A stretch of DNA of 8,268 nt, taken from NCBI GenBank assembly GCA_031256615.1, contig JAIRQG010000122.1, positions 1 through 8,268 on the forward strand, in the 5' to 3' direction. The stretch's first letter is position 1. The number at the start of each line of letters is the position of its first letter. This document shows positions 1 to 4,939 of the stretch, one piece after another. Source of the stretch: Candidatus Methanoplasma sp. GTDB taxonomy: Archaea > Thermoplasmatota > Thermoplasmata > Methanomassiliicoccales > Methanomethylophilaceae. Below the pieces are notes generated by a model. It ran no database searches and was not told the origin of the DNA. It was given only the letters and a program-made list of their open reading frames with translations. Made by a program: the position numbers and the translations under genes.

Positions 1-461
1 ATTATGGGCATCGCGCCGCCGACCGAACCCTCGAAACGGAACTTGCAGCCGTTCTTCTTTGCAAGGGCGACAAGCTCGCTGAACTTGAGTGCCAGCGGTC
101 CTTTGTTGACCGTTATCACATCCTTTCCGGACTCAAGCGCGTACCTTATGTTCTTAAGCCCCGCTCCTCCGGTCTTGATATCGGTCGGACTGACCTCCAC
201 AAGAAGATCATATTCAACGGATTCCATCACTTTCAGCGAATCCCGATACCCTTCCGTACCCACCTTTCCGGTCTTCTTCTTTCTTTCCAGCAGTTCGCCC
301 GGACAAAGCCCGGACGGATCGGATATGTAGGAGGAGGAATCCATGACGCATACGATGTTCACATCCTTCCCGTATCTCTCCTTTAAGAAGTCCCTCCGGA
401 GCATCAGCACTTCCGCGAAGCCCTGCCCCACGGTTCCGAACCCGGACATAAGCACTCTCAT
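1..461 (-). CDS. hom: Homoserine dehydrogenase, N-terminal part (runs off left edge)
   Basis: This gene encodes the NAD(P)-dependent enzyme that reduces aspartate semialdehyde to homoserine, the branch point for threonine and methionine synthesis, in the cytoplasm. The visible 153 codons start at ATG 461-459 and continue past base 1. Residues 1-14 read as a Rossmann nucleotide-binding start with a glycine motif G7-F-G-T-V-G12. Around residues 113-125 comes [11 protein letters not shown], matching the family NK-PLA motif, and near the edge [10 protein letters not shown], matching the start of the substrate-binding domain. The upstream ACT-domain gene stops one base before this ATG (TGA-C-ATG), so the two are almost certainly cotranscribed and translationally coupled. 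No separate ribosome binding site stands out. The family assignment rests on these motifs; the C-terminal half, including any fused regulatory domain, cannot be seen. Confidence 0.9.
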   Translation of the reverse strand, partial: MRVLMSGFGTVGQGFAEVLMLRRDFLKERYGKDVNIVCVMDSSSYISDPSGLCPGELLERKKKTGKVGTEGYRDSLKVMESVEYDLLVEVSPTDIKTGGAGLKNIRYALESGKDVITVNKGPLALKFSELVALAKKNGCKFRFEGSVGGAMPI

Positions 462-462
462 G

Positions 463-954
463 TCAGAGCCCCCTTATGTAAACGATATTGCTTTTTTTGC
501 AGGCATCGGCGAGAAAGAGGTCAAACTTGTTCAGGTCGCCTTCGCTCATGAGTTCCGCAGATATCATCGCAGTACGCGTGGAGCTTGCATTTCTCGATGA
601 GTAGTTGACATCCACAGATTCGAAGGATATCATGTTCGATGCCTCATCTATAAGCGATTCGACGAATGACGCTTTGAATTTCCCGACCAGCATATATTCC
701 ATGGTGTACGTCTTGTACACAGAACCTATCTTTGCGATCAGGACATCTTTTGATTTCCATATGCCTTTGAGCCTGTCAAGCTCCGACATGTCCCTGACCT
801 CGAATGTAACGTCAATGCATATCCTCTGGTTCACTATCTGTTCTCGATCGTGTACAACGCCAACGATGTTACCGTTGACCAAGGATATAGGTTCCAGGGA
901 TTCCACTAAACGTCCCGGAAGATCCTTCACATAGAGTTGTGCATTAACCATCAT
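463..954 (-). CDS. ACT-domain protein, probable allosteric regulator of homoserine dehydrogenase
   Basis: A 163-residue soluble protein that probably senses an amino acid. Residues 5-35 contain the ACT-type beginning with D11-L-P-G-R-L16, the usual ligand-binding turn between the first strand and helix. The second half (about 80-163) has a similar strand-helix rhythm and may be a second, diverged ACT unit. It lies directly upstream of homoserine dehydrogenase with one base between them. Archaeal genomes often carry such a free-standing ACT protein next to hom, annotated as its allosteric regulator, so feedback control by threonine or a related amino acid is the likely role (inference). Two consecutive ATG codons (954-952 and 951-949) could start it. 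There is no GGTGA-type site upstream, and the TATA-like box at 981-989 would place transcription start almost at the ATG, so the mRNA is probably leaderless or nearly so. Confidence 0.8.
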   Translation of the reverse strand: MMVNAQLYVKDLPGRLVESLEPISLVNGNIVGVVHDREQIVNQRICIDVTFEVRDMSELDRLKGIWKSKDVLIAKIGSVYKTYTMEYMLVGKFKASFVESLIDEASNMISFESVDVNYSSRNASSTRTAMISAELMSEGDLNKFDLFLADACKKSNIVYIRGL

Positions 955-980
955 TTTAATACCACACTGGGTTTGTGTTT

Positions 981-989
981 ATTATATTT
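981..989 (-). promoter_or_regulatory. TATA-like box for the ACT-hom operon
   Basis: Read on the minus strand this is AAATATAAT, an archaeal TATA-like element. Its centre lies about 31 bases before the first ATG of the ACT gene, so transcription would begin roughly 5 bases upstream of the start codon, fitting the absence of a ribosome binding site. A second AT-rich candidate lies further upstream near 1007-1017 (minus strand ATTAAATAC). The choice is inferred from spacing alone. Confidence 0.45.
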
Positions 990-1052
990 GAGATAATTAT
1001 ATCCTAGTATTTAATAGAAGTATCATATCGCGCCATTAAGAAGAGGGGTTAA

Positions 1053-1073
1053 GACGGGGGCTGGGTCCCCCTG
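1053..1073 (-). terminator. Possible hairpin terminator after the XRE regulator
   Basis: A GC-rich inverted repeat has five G (1056-1060) facing five C (1067-1071) across a 6-base loop, about 20 bases beyond the stop of the XRE gene. On the minus strand it is followed by a pyrimidine-rich run (CCCCTCTTCTT, ending at about 1039). It separates that gene from the codirectional ACT-hom operon, where a transcript end is expected. Archaeal termination relies mainly on U tracts, and this one is not a clean U run, so the call is tentative. Confidence 0.35.
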
Positions 1074-1092
1074 TTTTGAAGCAGATTCTCCT

Positions 1093-1305
1093 TTAATTGT
1101 CTTCCTCTGCAAATTCTAATATGTCTCCCGGCTGGCACTTCAATGTGGAACATATCGCGTTCAGGGTGGAGAAGCGTATCGCGCTGATCTTCCCGGTCTT
1201 TATGTTCGAAAGATTCACATTGGATATTCCCACCCTTTCAGCGAGTTCATTCAGGGATATCTTTCTGTCAGCCATGACTCTGTCAAGCCTGAGTATTATT
1301 GCCAT
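1093..1305 (-). CDS. Small XRE/Cro-type transcriptional regulator (YozG-like)
   Basis: A 70-residue, single-domain helix-turn-helix protein. Residues 17-38 form the DNA-binding unit, with S-L-N-E-L-A-E-R-V-G-I-S at 17-28 and a recognition helix N-L-S-N-I-K-T-G at 31-38. The tail F-S-T-L-N-A-I-C (45-52) and C-Q-P-G-D-I-L-E (57-64) is highly typical of the short regulators that accompany DUF2975 membrane proteins, such as Bacillus YozG. The reading frame stays open upstream to an ATG at 1446, but that extension lies within the DUF2975 gene and is Cys/Ser/Arg-rich shadow sequence. The ATG at 1305-1303 is preferred because it matches the family N-terminus and sits 4 bases after the DUF2975 stop, in the arrangement GTGA-TAAT-ATG where TGA is the upstream stop. 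It probably controls its own operon (inference). Confidence 0.88.
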   Translation of the reverse strand: MAIILRLDRVMADRKISLNELAERVGISNVNLSNIKTGKISAIRFSTLNAICSTLKCQPGDILEFAEEDN

Positions 1306-1309
1306 ATTA

Positions 1310-1828
1310 TCACAGTGTCTCGTCCGACTCCTTCTGAAGCGCTGTCCCGTGTTGGAATATAAGGGACAGGAAATACACGATGAATGCTGCGAACAGCGAA
1401 ACCAAGTTGAACTGCACGGTCCAATCGTAACCTGCGTCCAAGGCATATGCCGTCAGGACGCTGACGGCCGGTACGACGATCGTGAATATCACCAGCAGTA
1501 TCGCTATGGTCTTCAGAGATTTGACGTTCTCATCGGTGAATGGGGTGTTGTTCTTGTGTATGTTCGTGAAGAGGCGGTCGAGATAGTAGAGAATGACCAT
1601 CCCTATGGCCGCTCCGAAAAATAATGTTACGCCTGCCGTTAGGATCTGGCCGTTTGTGATGGTCACCTCGGATTCGGAGAGGTTGGTCAGGAAGTTTGGG
1701 TCCAGGCCAACCACGCATATCAAAATGACCGCGGCGGCAATTCCAAGGGTTAACAGGACCATGCAGATCTTTGCGATAAGTCCTGCGATCTCGCTTATTT
1801 TATTCAGTTTGTTCAAAGTTTCGCTCAT
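1310..1828 (-). CDS. DUF2975 family membrane protein (YoaS-like)
   Basis: A 172-residue integral membrane protein of unknown biochemical function. Four hydrophobic helices are visible at about residues 13-41, 60-82, 104-129 and 140-162. The loop after helix 2 carries the family motif P-F-T-D-E-N (96-101), and the C-terminus ends F-Q-H-G-T-A-L-Q-K-E-S-D-E-T-L, a DUF2975 hallmark. In Firmicutes such proteins are paired with a tiny XRE regulator (yoaS-yozG), exactly the arrangement here with a 4-base gap. The pairing suggests a membrane component that works with, or is controlled by, the regulator, but the mechanism is not established. Two ATGs are adjacent (1831-1829 and 1828-1826). The second is chosen because GGTGA at 1837-1833 then lies 4 bases away, the spacing used by the neighbouring genes, whereas the first would leave only 1 base. 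Confidence 0.85.
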   Translation of the reverse strand: MSETLNKLNKISEIAGLIAKICMVLLTLGIAAAVILICVVGLDPNFLTNLSESEVTITNGQILTAGVTLFFGAAIGMVILYYLDRLFTNIHKNNTPFTDENVKSLKTIAILLVIFTIVVPAVSVLTAYALDAGYDWTVQFNLVSLFAAFIVYFLSLIFQHGTALQKESDETL

Positions 1829-1863
1829 CATATCACCTTATTTATGCAAACCTTATAGTTTCC

Positions 1864-1878
1864 GGATTGATAAAAAGA
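1864..1878 (-). promoter_or_regulatory. Possible internal promoter for DUF2975-XRE
   Basis: On the minus strand the segment contains CTTTTTATCAATCC, a weak TATA-like element 40-50 bases before the DUF2975 start. It would let the membrane protein and regulator be transcribed apart from the ABC genes. It overlaps the U-rich tract that could terminate the upstream transcript, so both readings rest on the same bases. Confidence 0.25.
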
Positions 1879-1890
1879 AAGAAGAGAAAG
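1871..1890 (-). terminator. U-rich tract after the ABC permease
   Basis: Read as minus-strand RNA this is a pyrimidine run (CTTTCTCTTCTTTCTTTTTA) starting about 12 bases beyond the permease stop codon. Oligo-U stretches without a required hairpin are the usual archaeal termination signal, so part of the ABC transcript may end here while the rest reads through into DUF2975-XRE. Confidence 0.4.
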
Positions 1891-1901
1891 GCGCGGAGTG
1901 A

Positions 1902-2657
1902 TCATAGCCCTCTCCTCCTGAATGTTATATACCCTGCTGCGCACGCAACCAAGCCCCATACCAACATCACGGCCGTGTCCCTCCAAAGCATGGAGTCTGC
2001 GCCCAGGATGCTGCCGTTTATGCTGGCCCCGGCAATGTCGATCATGAACCATGGGTCGATCGCATTGGCATAGAGCATCGAAGAGATCAGCTGCGCCACC
2101 ATCAGCACCGATGCGAACGTCAGTATCGCTGCGATGCTGAACTTTTTCGCCATCGAGCTGAACATGATGGCAAGTCCCGCCATCCCGAACATGAACGCCA
2201 GCGCAAGGCCCATAGAGACCAAGATGGTCGACGGCAGAGACCCAGTCGCAGCGAGGCATATGGCCGCCATGATGGCATAGTAGATGAACACGAACATGAA
2301 CCCGACTATGCACGCAATGAAGAACTTTCCAAAGTATATCGACCATTTTTTAATGGGCTTCGTGAACAATGCCAGAGCGGTCCTGTCTTCGAACTCGGAC
2401 ACGATGGTGCCGGAAACGAGCAGCGTCGCCCCCAGGAGGATGAGGAACTGCAGAGAGGATGCATATGAGAATGCCAGATCGGCAGAGCCGTTGTCGAACC
2501 CTCCATCCAGCCATGTGAGGGCGGTGCTCATGACAAGGACGAGCCCCATCAGCATGGCGAATATGATCAGCATCTTGCCGCGGGAGTATTTCTTGAACTC
2601 GTACTTCATCACCACACGGGTCTGCCGAATGTTGTCTGAGAAACAGTCTTCAGTCAT
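1902..2657 (-). CDS. ABC-2 type transporter permease
   Basis: A 251-residue membrane subunit of an ABC exporter. Six hydrophobic helices can be placed at about 29-48, 66-86, 109-132, 143-168, 173-194 and 229-246. After helix 2 comes S-G-T-I-V-S-E-F-E-D-R-T-A-L-A-L (82-97), then K-P-I-K-K and Y-F-G-K-F (100-112). This is the ABC-2 family pattern in which a cytoplasmic coupling segment contacts the ATPase. The N-terminus (1-28) is charged and cytoplasmic, and the C-terminus ends in a positive R-R-R cluster. The start is secure: the upstream ATPase stop TGA is part of GGTGA (2666-2662), with 4 bases to ATG 2657. It works with that ATPase; the pair probably forms a dimeric exporter of the NatAB/bacitracin-export type. 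The substrate cannot be told from sequence; drug, peptide or ion export are all possible. Confidence 0.88.
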   Translation of the reverse strand: MTEDCFSDNIRQTRVVMKYEFKKYSRGKMLIIFAMLMGLVLVMSTALTWLDGGFDNGSADLAFSYASSLQFLILLGATLLVSGTIVSEFEDRTALALFTKPIKKWSIYFGKFFIACIVGFMFVFIYYAIMAAICLAATGSLPSTILVSMGLALAFMFGMAGLAIMFSSMAKKFSIAAILTFASVLMVAQLISSMLYANAIDPWFMIDIAGASINGSILGADSMLWRDTAVMLVWGLVACAAGYITFRRRGL

Positions 2658-2661
2658 GATA

Positions 2662-3603
2662 TCACCTCGTCTCCGCGATCAAGCTGAGATAGACCGACTC
2701 GAGCGCCTCTATCTCGTGGAGGTTGAACACTCCCAGGCCGAGCGACCCGACATCGTTGAAGAACCTCAGCTGGTCACCGTCGTTGCCTGTGAAACGGACC
2801 TCGATGGTGTTGCCGGATACCGCCGCACTCTCGACGTTCGCGAGGCTGGATATCTGAGAGACAGCACTGTCGGTCGGGCCGTTGATCATCCTAAGGCCGA
2901 TCCTCCTTGTCATGTTGGAACCGGTGACGGCCGCCGTCCTGTCATGGAGCAGAAGCCGTCCGTGGTTCACCATGGCGACACGGTCGCAGAGATCCGTGAC
3001 CTCATGCAGGTCGTGCGAGCTCATGAGCACCGTCAGGCCCTTGGACTTGTTCCGGACGCCCTTTAATATCTCTCTTGTCTCGGCCATGCCTCTCGGGTCA
3101 AGGCCTGACGTTGGCTCATCGAATATGATGAGGGAGGGGTCGTTCATCAAGGCTATGCCGATGGATATCCTCTGCTTCATTCCCTTTGAGAATGTGCCGA
3201 TCCTTTTGTCTCCCCATTCGGCCATCTTCATGTCAGACAATATCTCCTCTGTCTGAGAAGATATCGATTCCTTGTTCATCCCGAAGATCTCTCCTGTGTA
3301 AGAGAACACCTCCCTCGGTGTGAGATAAGGATAGAACTCCGGCGTTTCGACCACCGTACCCACGCCCTCCAAGGCCGTTTTGTACTCCTTTGAGACATCC
3401 GCACCGTTTATGTATGCGTTGCCGGAGGTGGCGCCGATAAGGTTCGTCAGTATCTTCAGGACAGTGCTCTTTCCTGCGCCGTTCGGCCCGAGGAACCCTG
3501 TGAAACTGTTCTTTTCTATTTTCAGCGTCAGATCGTCAACGGCGACGAATCCTTTGAATTCCTTTCTGAGATCTATCATCTCTATCGGATGTTCGCCTGT
3601 CAT
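2662..3603 (-). CDS. ABC transporter ATP-binding protein (CcmA/NatA-like exporter ATPase)
   Basis: A 313-residue ATPase that powers the downstream ABC-2 permease at the inner face of the membrane. Walker A is G39-P-N-G-A-G-K-S-T47, the signature is F-S-K-G-M-K-Q-R (138-145), Walker B with the D-loop is L-I-I-F-D-E-P-T-S-G-L-D-P (158-170), and the switch histidine is H197 in S-S-H. The Q-loop region reads V-E-T-P-E-F-Y (85-91), with Glu where many ABC proteins have Gln; this is common in this exporter subgroup. Residues after about 230 form the C-terminal extension usual for CcmA/NatA-type subunits. ATG 3603 is preceded by GGTGA (3612-3608) with 4 bases between. A small upstream ORF overlaps this start by ATGA, and a hairpin covers part of the ribosome binding site, so translation may be regulated. 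Confidence 0.92.
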   Translation of the reverse strand: MTGEHPIEMIDLRKEFKGFVAVDDLTLKIEKNSFTGFLGPNGAGKSTVLKILTNLIGATSGNAYINGADVSKEYKTALEGVGTVVETPEFYPYLTPREVFSYTGEIFGMNKESISSQTEEILSDMKMAEWGDKRIGTFSKGMKQRISIGIALMNDPSLIIFDEPTSGLDPRGMAETREILKGVRNKSKGLTVLMSSHDLHEVTDLCDRVAMVNHGRLLLHDRTAAVTGSNMTRRIGLRMINGPTDSAVSQISSLANVESAAVSGNTIEVRFTGNDGDQLRFFNDVGSLGLGVFNLHEIEALESVYLSLIAETR

Positions 3604-3692
3604 GTCCTCACCTTGCCTGCAAGGGAGGAGGATCCAATGCGCCTCCGCCTGTTGTGTTTTTTGGCATGTACTGCCGCATGCTTATTGTTCAT
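3600..3692 (-). CDS. Possible 30-codon leader ORF before the ABC ATPase
   Basis: An ATG at 3692-3690 opens a 30-residue frame that is basic (A-K-K-H-N-R-R-R-R at about 10-18). It ends in a TGA sharing bases with the ATPase start codon (ATGA overlap). The TATA-like element at 3711-3720 would put transcription start near 3690, so this ORF could be read from a leaderless mRNA. No homologue is recognised and the basic composition could be chance. The call rests on the start position, the exact stop-start overlap and the hairpin at the ATPase ribosome binding site. Confidence 0.25.
   Translation of the reverse strand: MNNKHAAVHAKKHNRRRRIGSSSLAGKVRT
3611..3624 (-). promoter_or_regulatory. Hairpin over the ABC ATPase ribosome binding site
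   Basis: The mRNA reads CCUUG-CAGG-CAAGG, a perfect 5-base-pair stem with a 4-base loop (6 pairs if the loop closes further). The last GG of the stem forms the first two bases of the GGUGA site used by the ATPase gene. Folding would hide that site; ribosomes passing through the overlapping leader ORF would open it. The pairing is seen in the sequence; the regulatory effect is inferred. Confidence 0.35.
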
Positions 3693-3710
3693 GGGTTTTC
3701 ATCTCCATGC

Positions 3711-3763
3711 AATATACATGTATCGAATAATATTTAATGTTTATCATTAAATTATTCATGTAT
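3711..3763 (-). promoter_or_regulatory. Promoter and palindromic region upstream of the ABC operon
   Basis: On the minus strand CATGTATATT (3720-3711) is a TATA-like box whose expected start site is near 3690. Just upstream are an ATACATGTAT palindrome (3714-3723), which overlaps the box, and a perfect 8-base inverted repeat, ATTTAATG at 3732-3739 and CATTAAAT at 3745-3752, with 5 bases between. CATGTAT recurs at 3717-3723 and 3757-3763. This looks like an operator-promoter, possibly for the XRE regulator of the same cluster. The region is also downstream of phoU, so the larger repeat could instead mark that transcript's end. Confidence 0.4.
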
Positions 3764-3801
3764 AGGATTACAACGCCTTTCCACTTCCGTCAATCGGGCC
3801 T

Positions 3802-4797
3802 TTAGTACATAGCTGCGTTTATGGTCAATTCAGAGATGTCGATGCAATATTCCGTGATGCGTTTGGCGCTTCCGGCGATAAGGCTGGTGGACGATGCGGT
3901 ATTGATGTTCACTTCTACCTTCTTGAATGTCTTTTCGATCTTCTTCACCAGTCTCTCGCCTTCTTCGATGCACCATTCGGCAGTGTTCATATCGGTCTTC
4001 AGCCAGCCGTTGATGGATTCATTGTATAGTTTCATGATCTCATTGCCGATCTCTTTGATGCCTTTGTCGACGCCCTCTGCTTTCTTTTCGTTCATGAGCA
4101 TAACAAGATTCTTGGAAAGAAGCACGGTATGGTCCCCCATCCTTTCGAGTATCCTGCTGATGGCGATATGATTCGTCAGTTCGCAAAGGTCCGATCCGAT
4201 CTTTTTGCACAGCCACGGGTTCTTTTTGTAAATGTTGTTCTGCCGCGATATCAGCCAGTGGACTCTGTCCACCTCCATGTCGCGCTTCTCCATATCCTCG
4301 ATGCTCAAACCGCTGTTGCCGGCGGCGGAATCGAGCACATCGCCTATCAGCTTCCTCACAAGAAGGCTCATTCTCTCCAGACTTTTACGGGGACCGATCT
4401 CCGCATGGTCTATCAGGTCCTTGACGAGTATGCGGTAGGCGTCCTCTTCCACGACCTCAAGACCTATGGATGTCTGCGTGAAAGAATTCACCACATCGAT
4501 CACAGTGTTTGAAAGCGGATGCTCAGAGTATGCTTCGATCATGTTGTGGCCGGAAATGTAGGCTCCGACAAGCTGTCTGTAGAAAAAATCCTCTTTTTTT
4601 ACATTGGTAGCATCTATTCTTTTTATGTCCTTAGGGGCCTCGACCTTTTTGACAGGGGAGACAAGGAGATCTCCGTTGATCTGCACCTCTACATTCACGC
4701 TGTCGTTCTTTTTCAGTCCCAAAGATTCTGCCCAATCCTTCGGGAGAGTTATCATATACGACTCCCCCTGAGTGACCTGTATCCGTCTTGTGTCCAT
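3802..4797 (-). CDS. phoU: AbrB-PhoU hybrid phosphate-uptake regulator
   Basis: A 331-residue cytoplasmic protein combining a putative DNA-binding domain with PhoU repeats. Residues 1-50 (start M-D-T-R-R-I-Q-V-T, then Y-M-I-T-L-P-K-D-W-A at 14-23) are a SpoVT/AbrB-like swapped-hairpin domain, as in many archaeal PhoU proteins. Residues about 70-331 are helical with PhoU signatures: E-D-M-E-K-R-D-M-E-V-D (167-177), R-I-L-E-R-M-G-D-H (215-223) and R-I-T-E-Y-C-I-D-I (313-321); their acidic residues bind metal in the family. The frame stays open back to 5082, but that extension is the antisense of pstS. ATG 4797 matches the family start, and a minus-strand TATA-like box (4827-4818) would begin transcription at or next to this ATG, so it looks leaderless. 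It is divergent from pstS and probably senses Pst transporter status; DNA binding by the AbrB-like part is inferred. Confidence 0.9.
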   Translation of the reverse strand: MDTRRIQVTQGESYMITLPKDWAESLGLKKNDSVNVEVQINGDLLVSPVKKVEAPKDIKRIDATNVKKEDFFYRQLVGAYISGHNMIEAYSEHPLSNTVIDVVNSFTQTSIGLEVVEEDAYRILVKDLIDHAEIGPRKSLERMSLLVRKLIGDVLDSAAGNSGLSIEDMEKRDMEVDRVHWLISRQNNIYKKNPWLCKKIGSDLCELTNHIAISRILERMGDHTVLLSKNLVMLMNEKKAEGVDKGIKEIGNEIMKLYNESINGWLKTDMNTAEWCIEEGERLVKKIEKTFKKVEVNINTASSTSLIAGSAKRITEYCIDISELTINAAMY

Positions 4798-4798
4798 G

Positions 4799-4814
4799 AA
4801 AACATATATGTTTT
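4799..4814. promoter_or_regulatory. 16-base perfect palindrome at the phoU start
   Basis: AAAACATATATGTTTT is a perfect palindrome lying one base upstream of the phoU start codon, between it and the likely TATA box at 4818-4827. A protein bound here would block the phoU transcription start, so it is a candidate operator, perhaps for the AbrB-like domain of PhoU itself. AT-rich palindromes can occur by chance, so function is inferred from position. Confidence 0.45.
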
Positions 4815-4817
4815 TTT

Positions 4818-4827
4818 CTATAAAAAC
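4818..4827 (-). promoter_or_regulatory. TATA-like box for phoU
   Basis: Minus-strand GTTTTTATAG has its centre about 25 bases upstream of the phoU ATG at 4797. This predicts a leaderless transcript, in keeping with the lack of a GGTGA site before this gene. The call rests on sequence and spacing only. Confidence 0.45.
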
Positions 4828-4857
4828 ATTTAAGTTCGTAATTAACGAATTAAATGT
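4826..4857. repeat. 32-base inverted repeat in the phoU-pstS control region
   Basis: The arms ACATTTAA (4826-4833) and TTAAATGT (4850-4857) are perfectly complementary. Inside them TTCGT (4835-4839) and ACGAA (4845-4849) pair as well, with AATTA in the middle and one unpaired G at 4834. It borders the phoU TATA-like box and sits about 40 bases upstream of the pstS box, a good place for a shared regulator of both promoters. Use as an operator is inferred. Confidence 0.45.
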
Positions 4858-4873
4858 GTACAAACACATATGC

Positions 4874-4917
4874 ACAGTTTTTACAACGAGCATGTATATA
4901 TTCACGGTACAAACTGT
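4874..4917. repeat. Inverted repeat flanking the pstS TATA box
   Basis: ACAGTTT (4874-4880) and AAACTGT (4911-4917) are perfect 7-base inverted copies, one on each side of the pstS TATA-like box. The right copy also follows GTAC to make GTACAAAC (4907-4914), which recurs directly at 4858-4865. These could be paired binding sites around the pstS promoter, but 7-8 base matches are short. Confidence 0.3.
4895..4902 (+). promoter_or_regulatory. TATA-like box for the pst operon
   Basis: TATATATT lies about 45 bases before the proposed pstS start codon. With usual archaeal spacing, transcription starts near 4922-4925, directly upstream of the GAGGTGA ribosome binding site at 4926-4932. The good fit between box, start site and binding site supports both this promoter and the TTG start. 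Confidence 0.5.
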
Positions 4918-4939
4918 CAATATTCGAGGTGAAAAAACC

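Noticed and set aside
605..934. 109-codon open frame on the plus strand
   Set aside because: It is antisense to the ACT-domain gene and shows Ser/Thr-rich shadow composition.
1306..1446. A 47-codon upstream extension of the XRE regulator
   Set aside because: It lies in a second frame of the DUF2975 gene and has shadow composition; the ATG at 1305 matches the family start and junction spacing.
1832..1901. A small gene between the ABC permease and DUF2975
   Set aside because: No frame of useful length with a binding site exists in these 70 bases; the stretch is better read as a U-rich end signal and leader.
2284..3066. 260-codon open frame on the plus strand
   Set aside because: It is antisense to the ABC permease and ATPase, whose motifs are clear; it has no recognisable domain or binding site.
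4772..4939. A 56-codon N-terminal extension of PstS
   Set aside because: It would start inside phoU and cover both promoters, leaving the signal segment internal; the TTG at 4940 has a GAGGTGA site and gives a normal exported protein.
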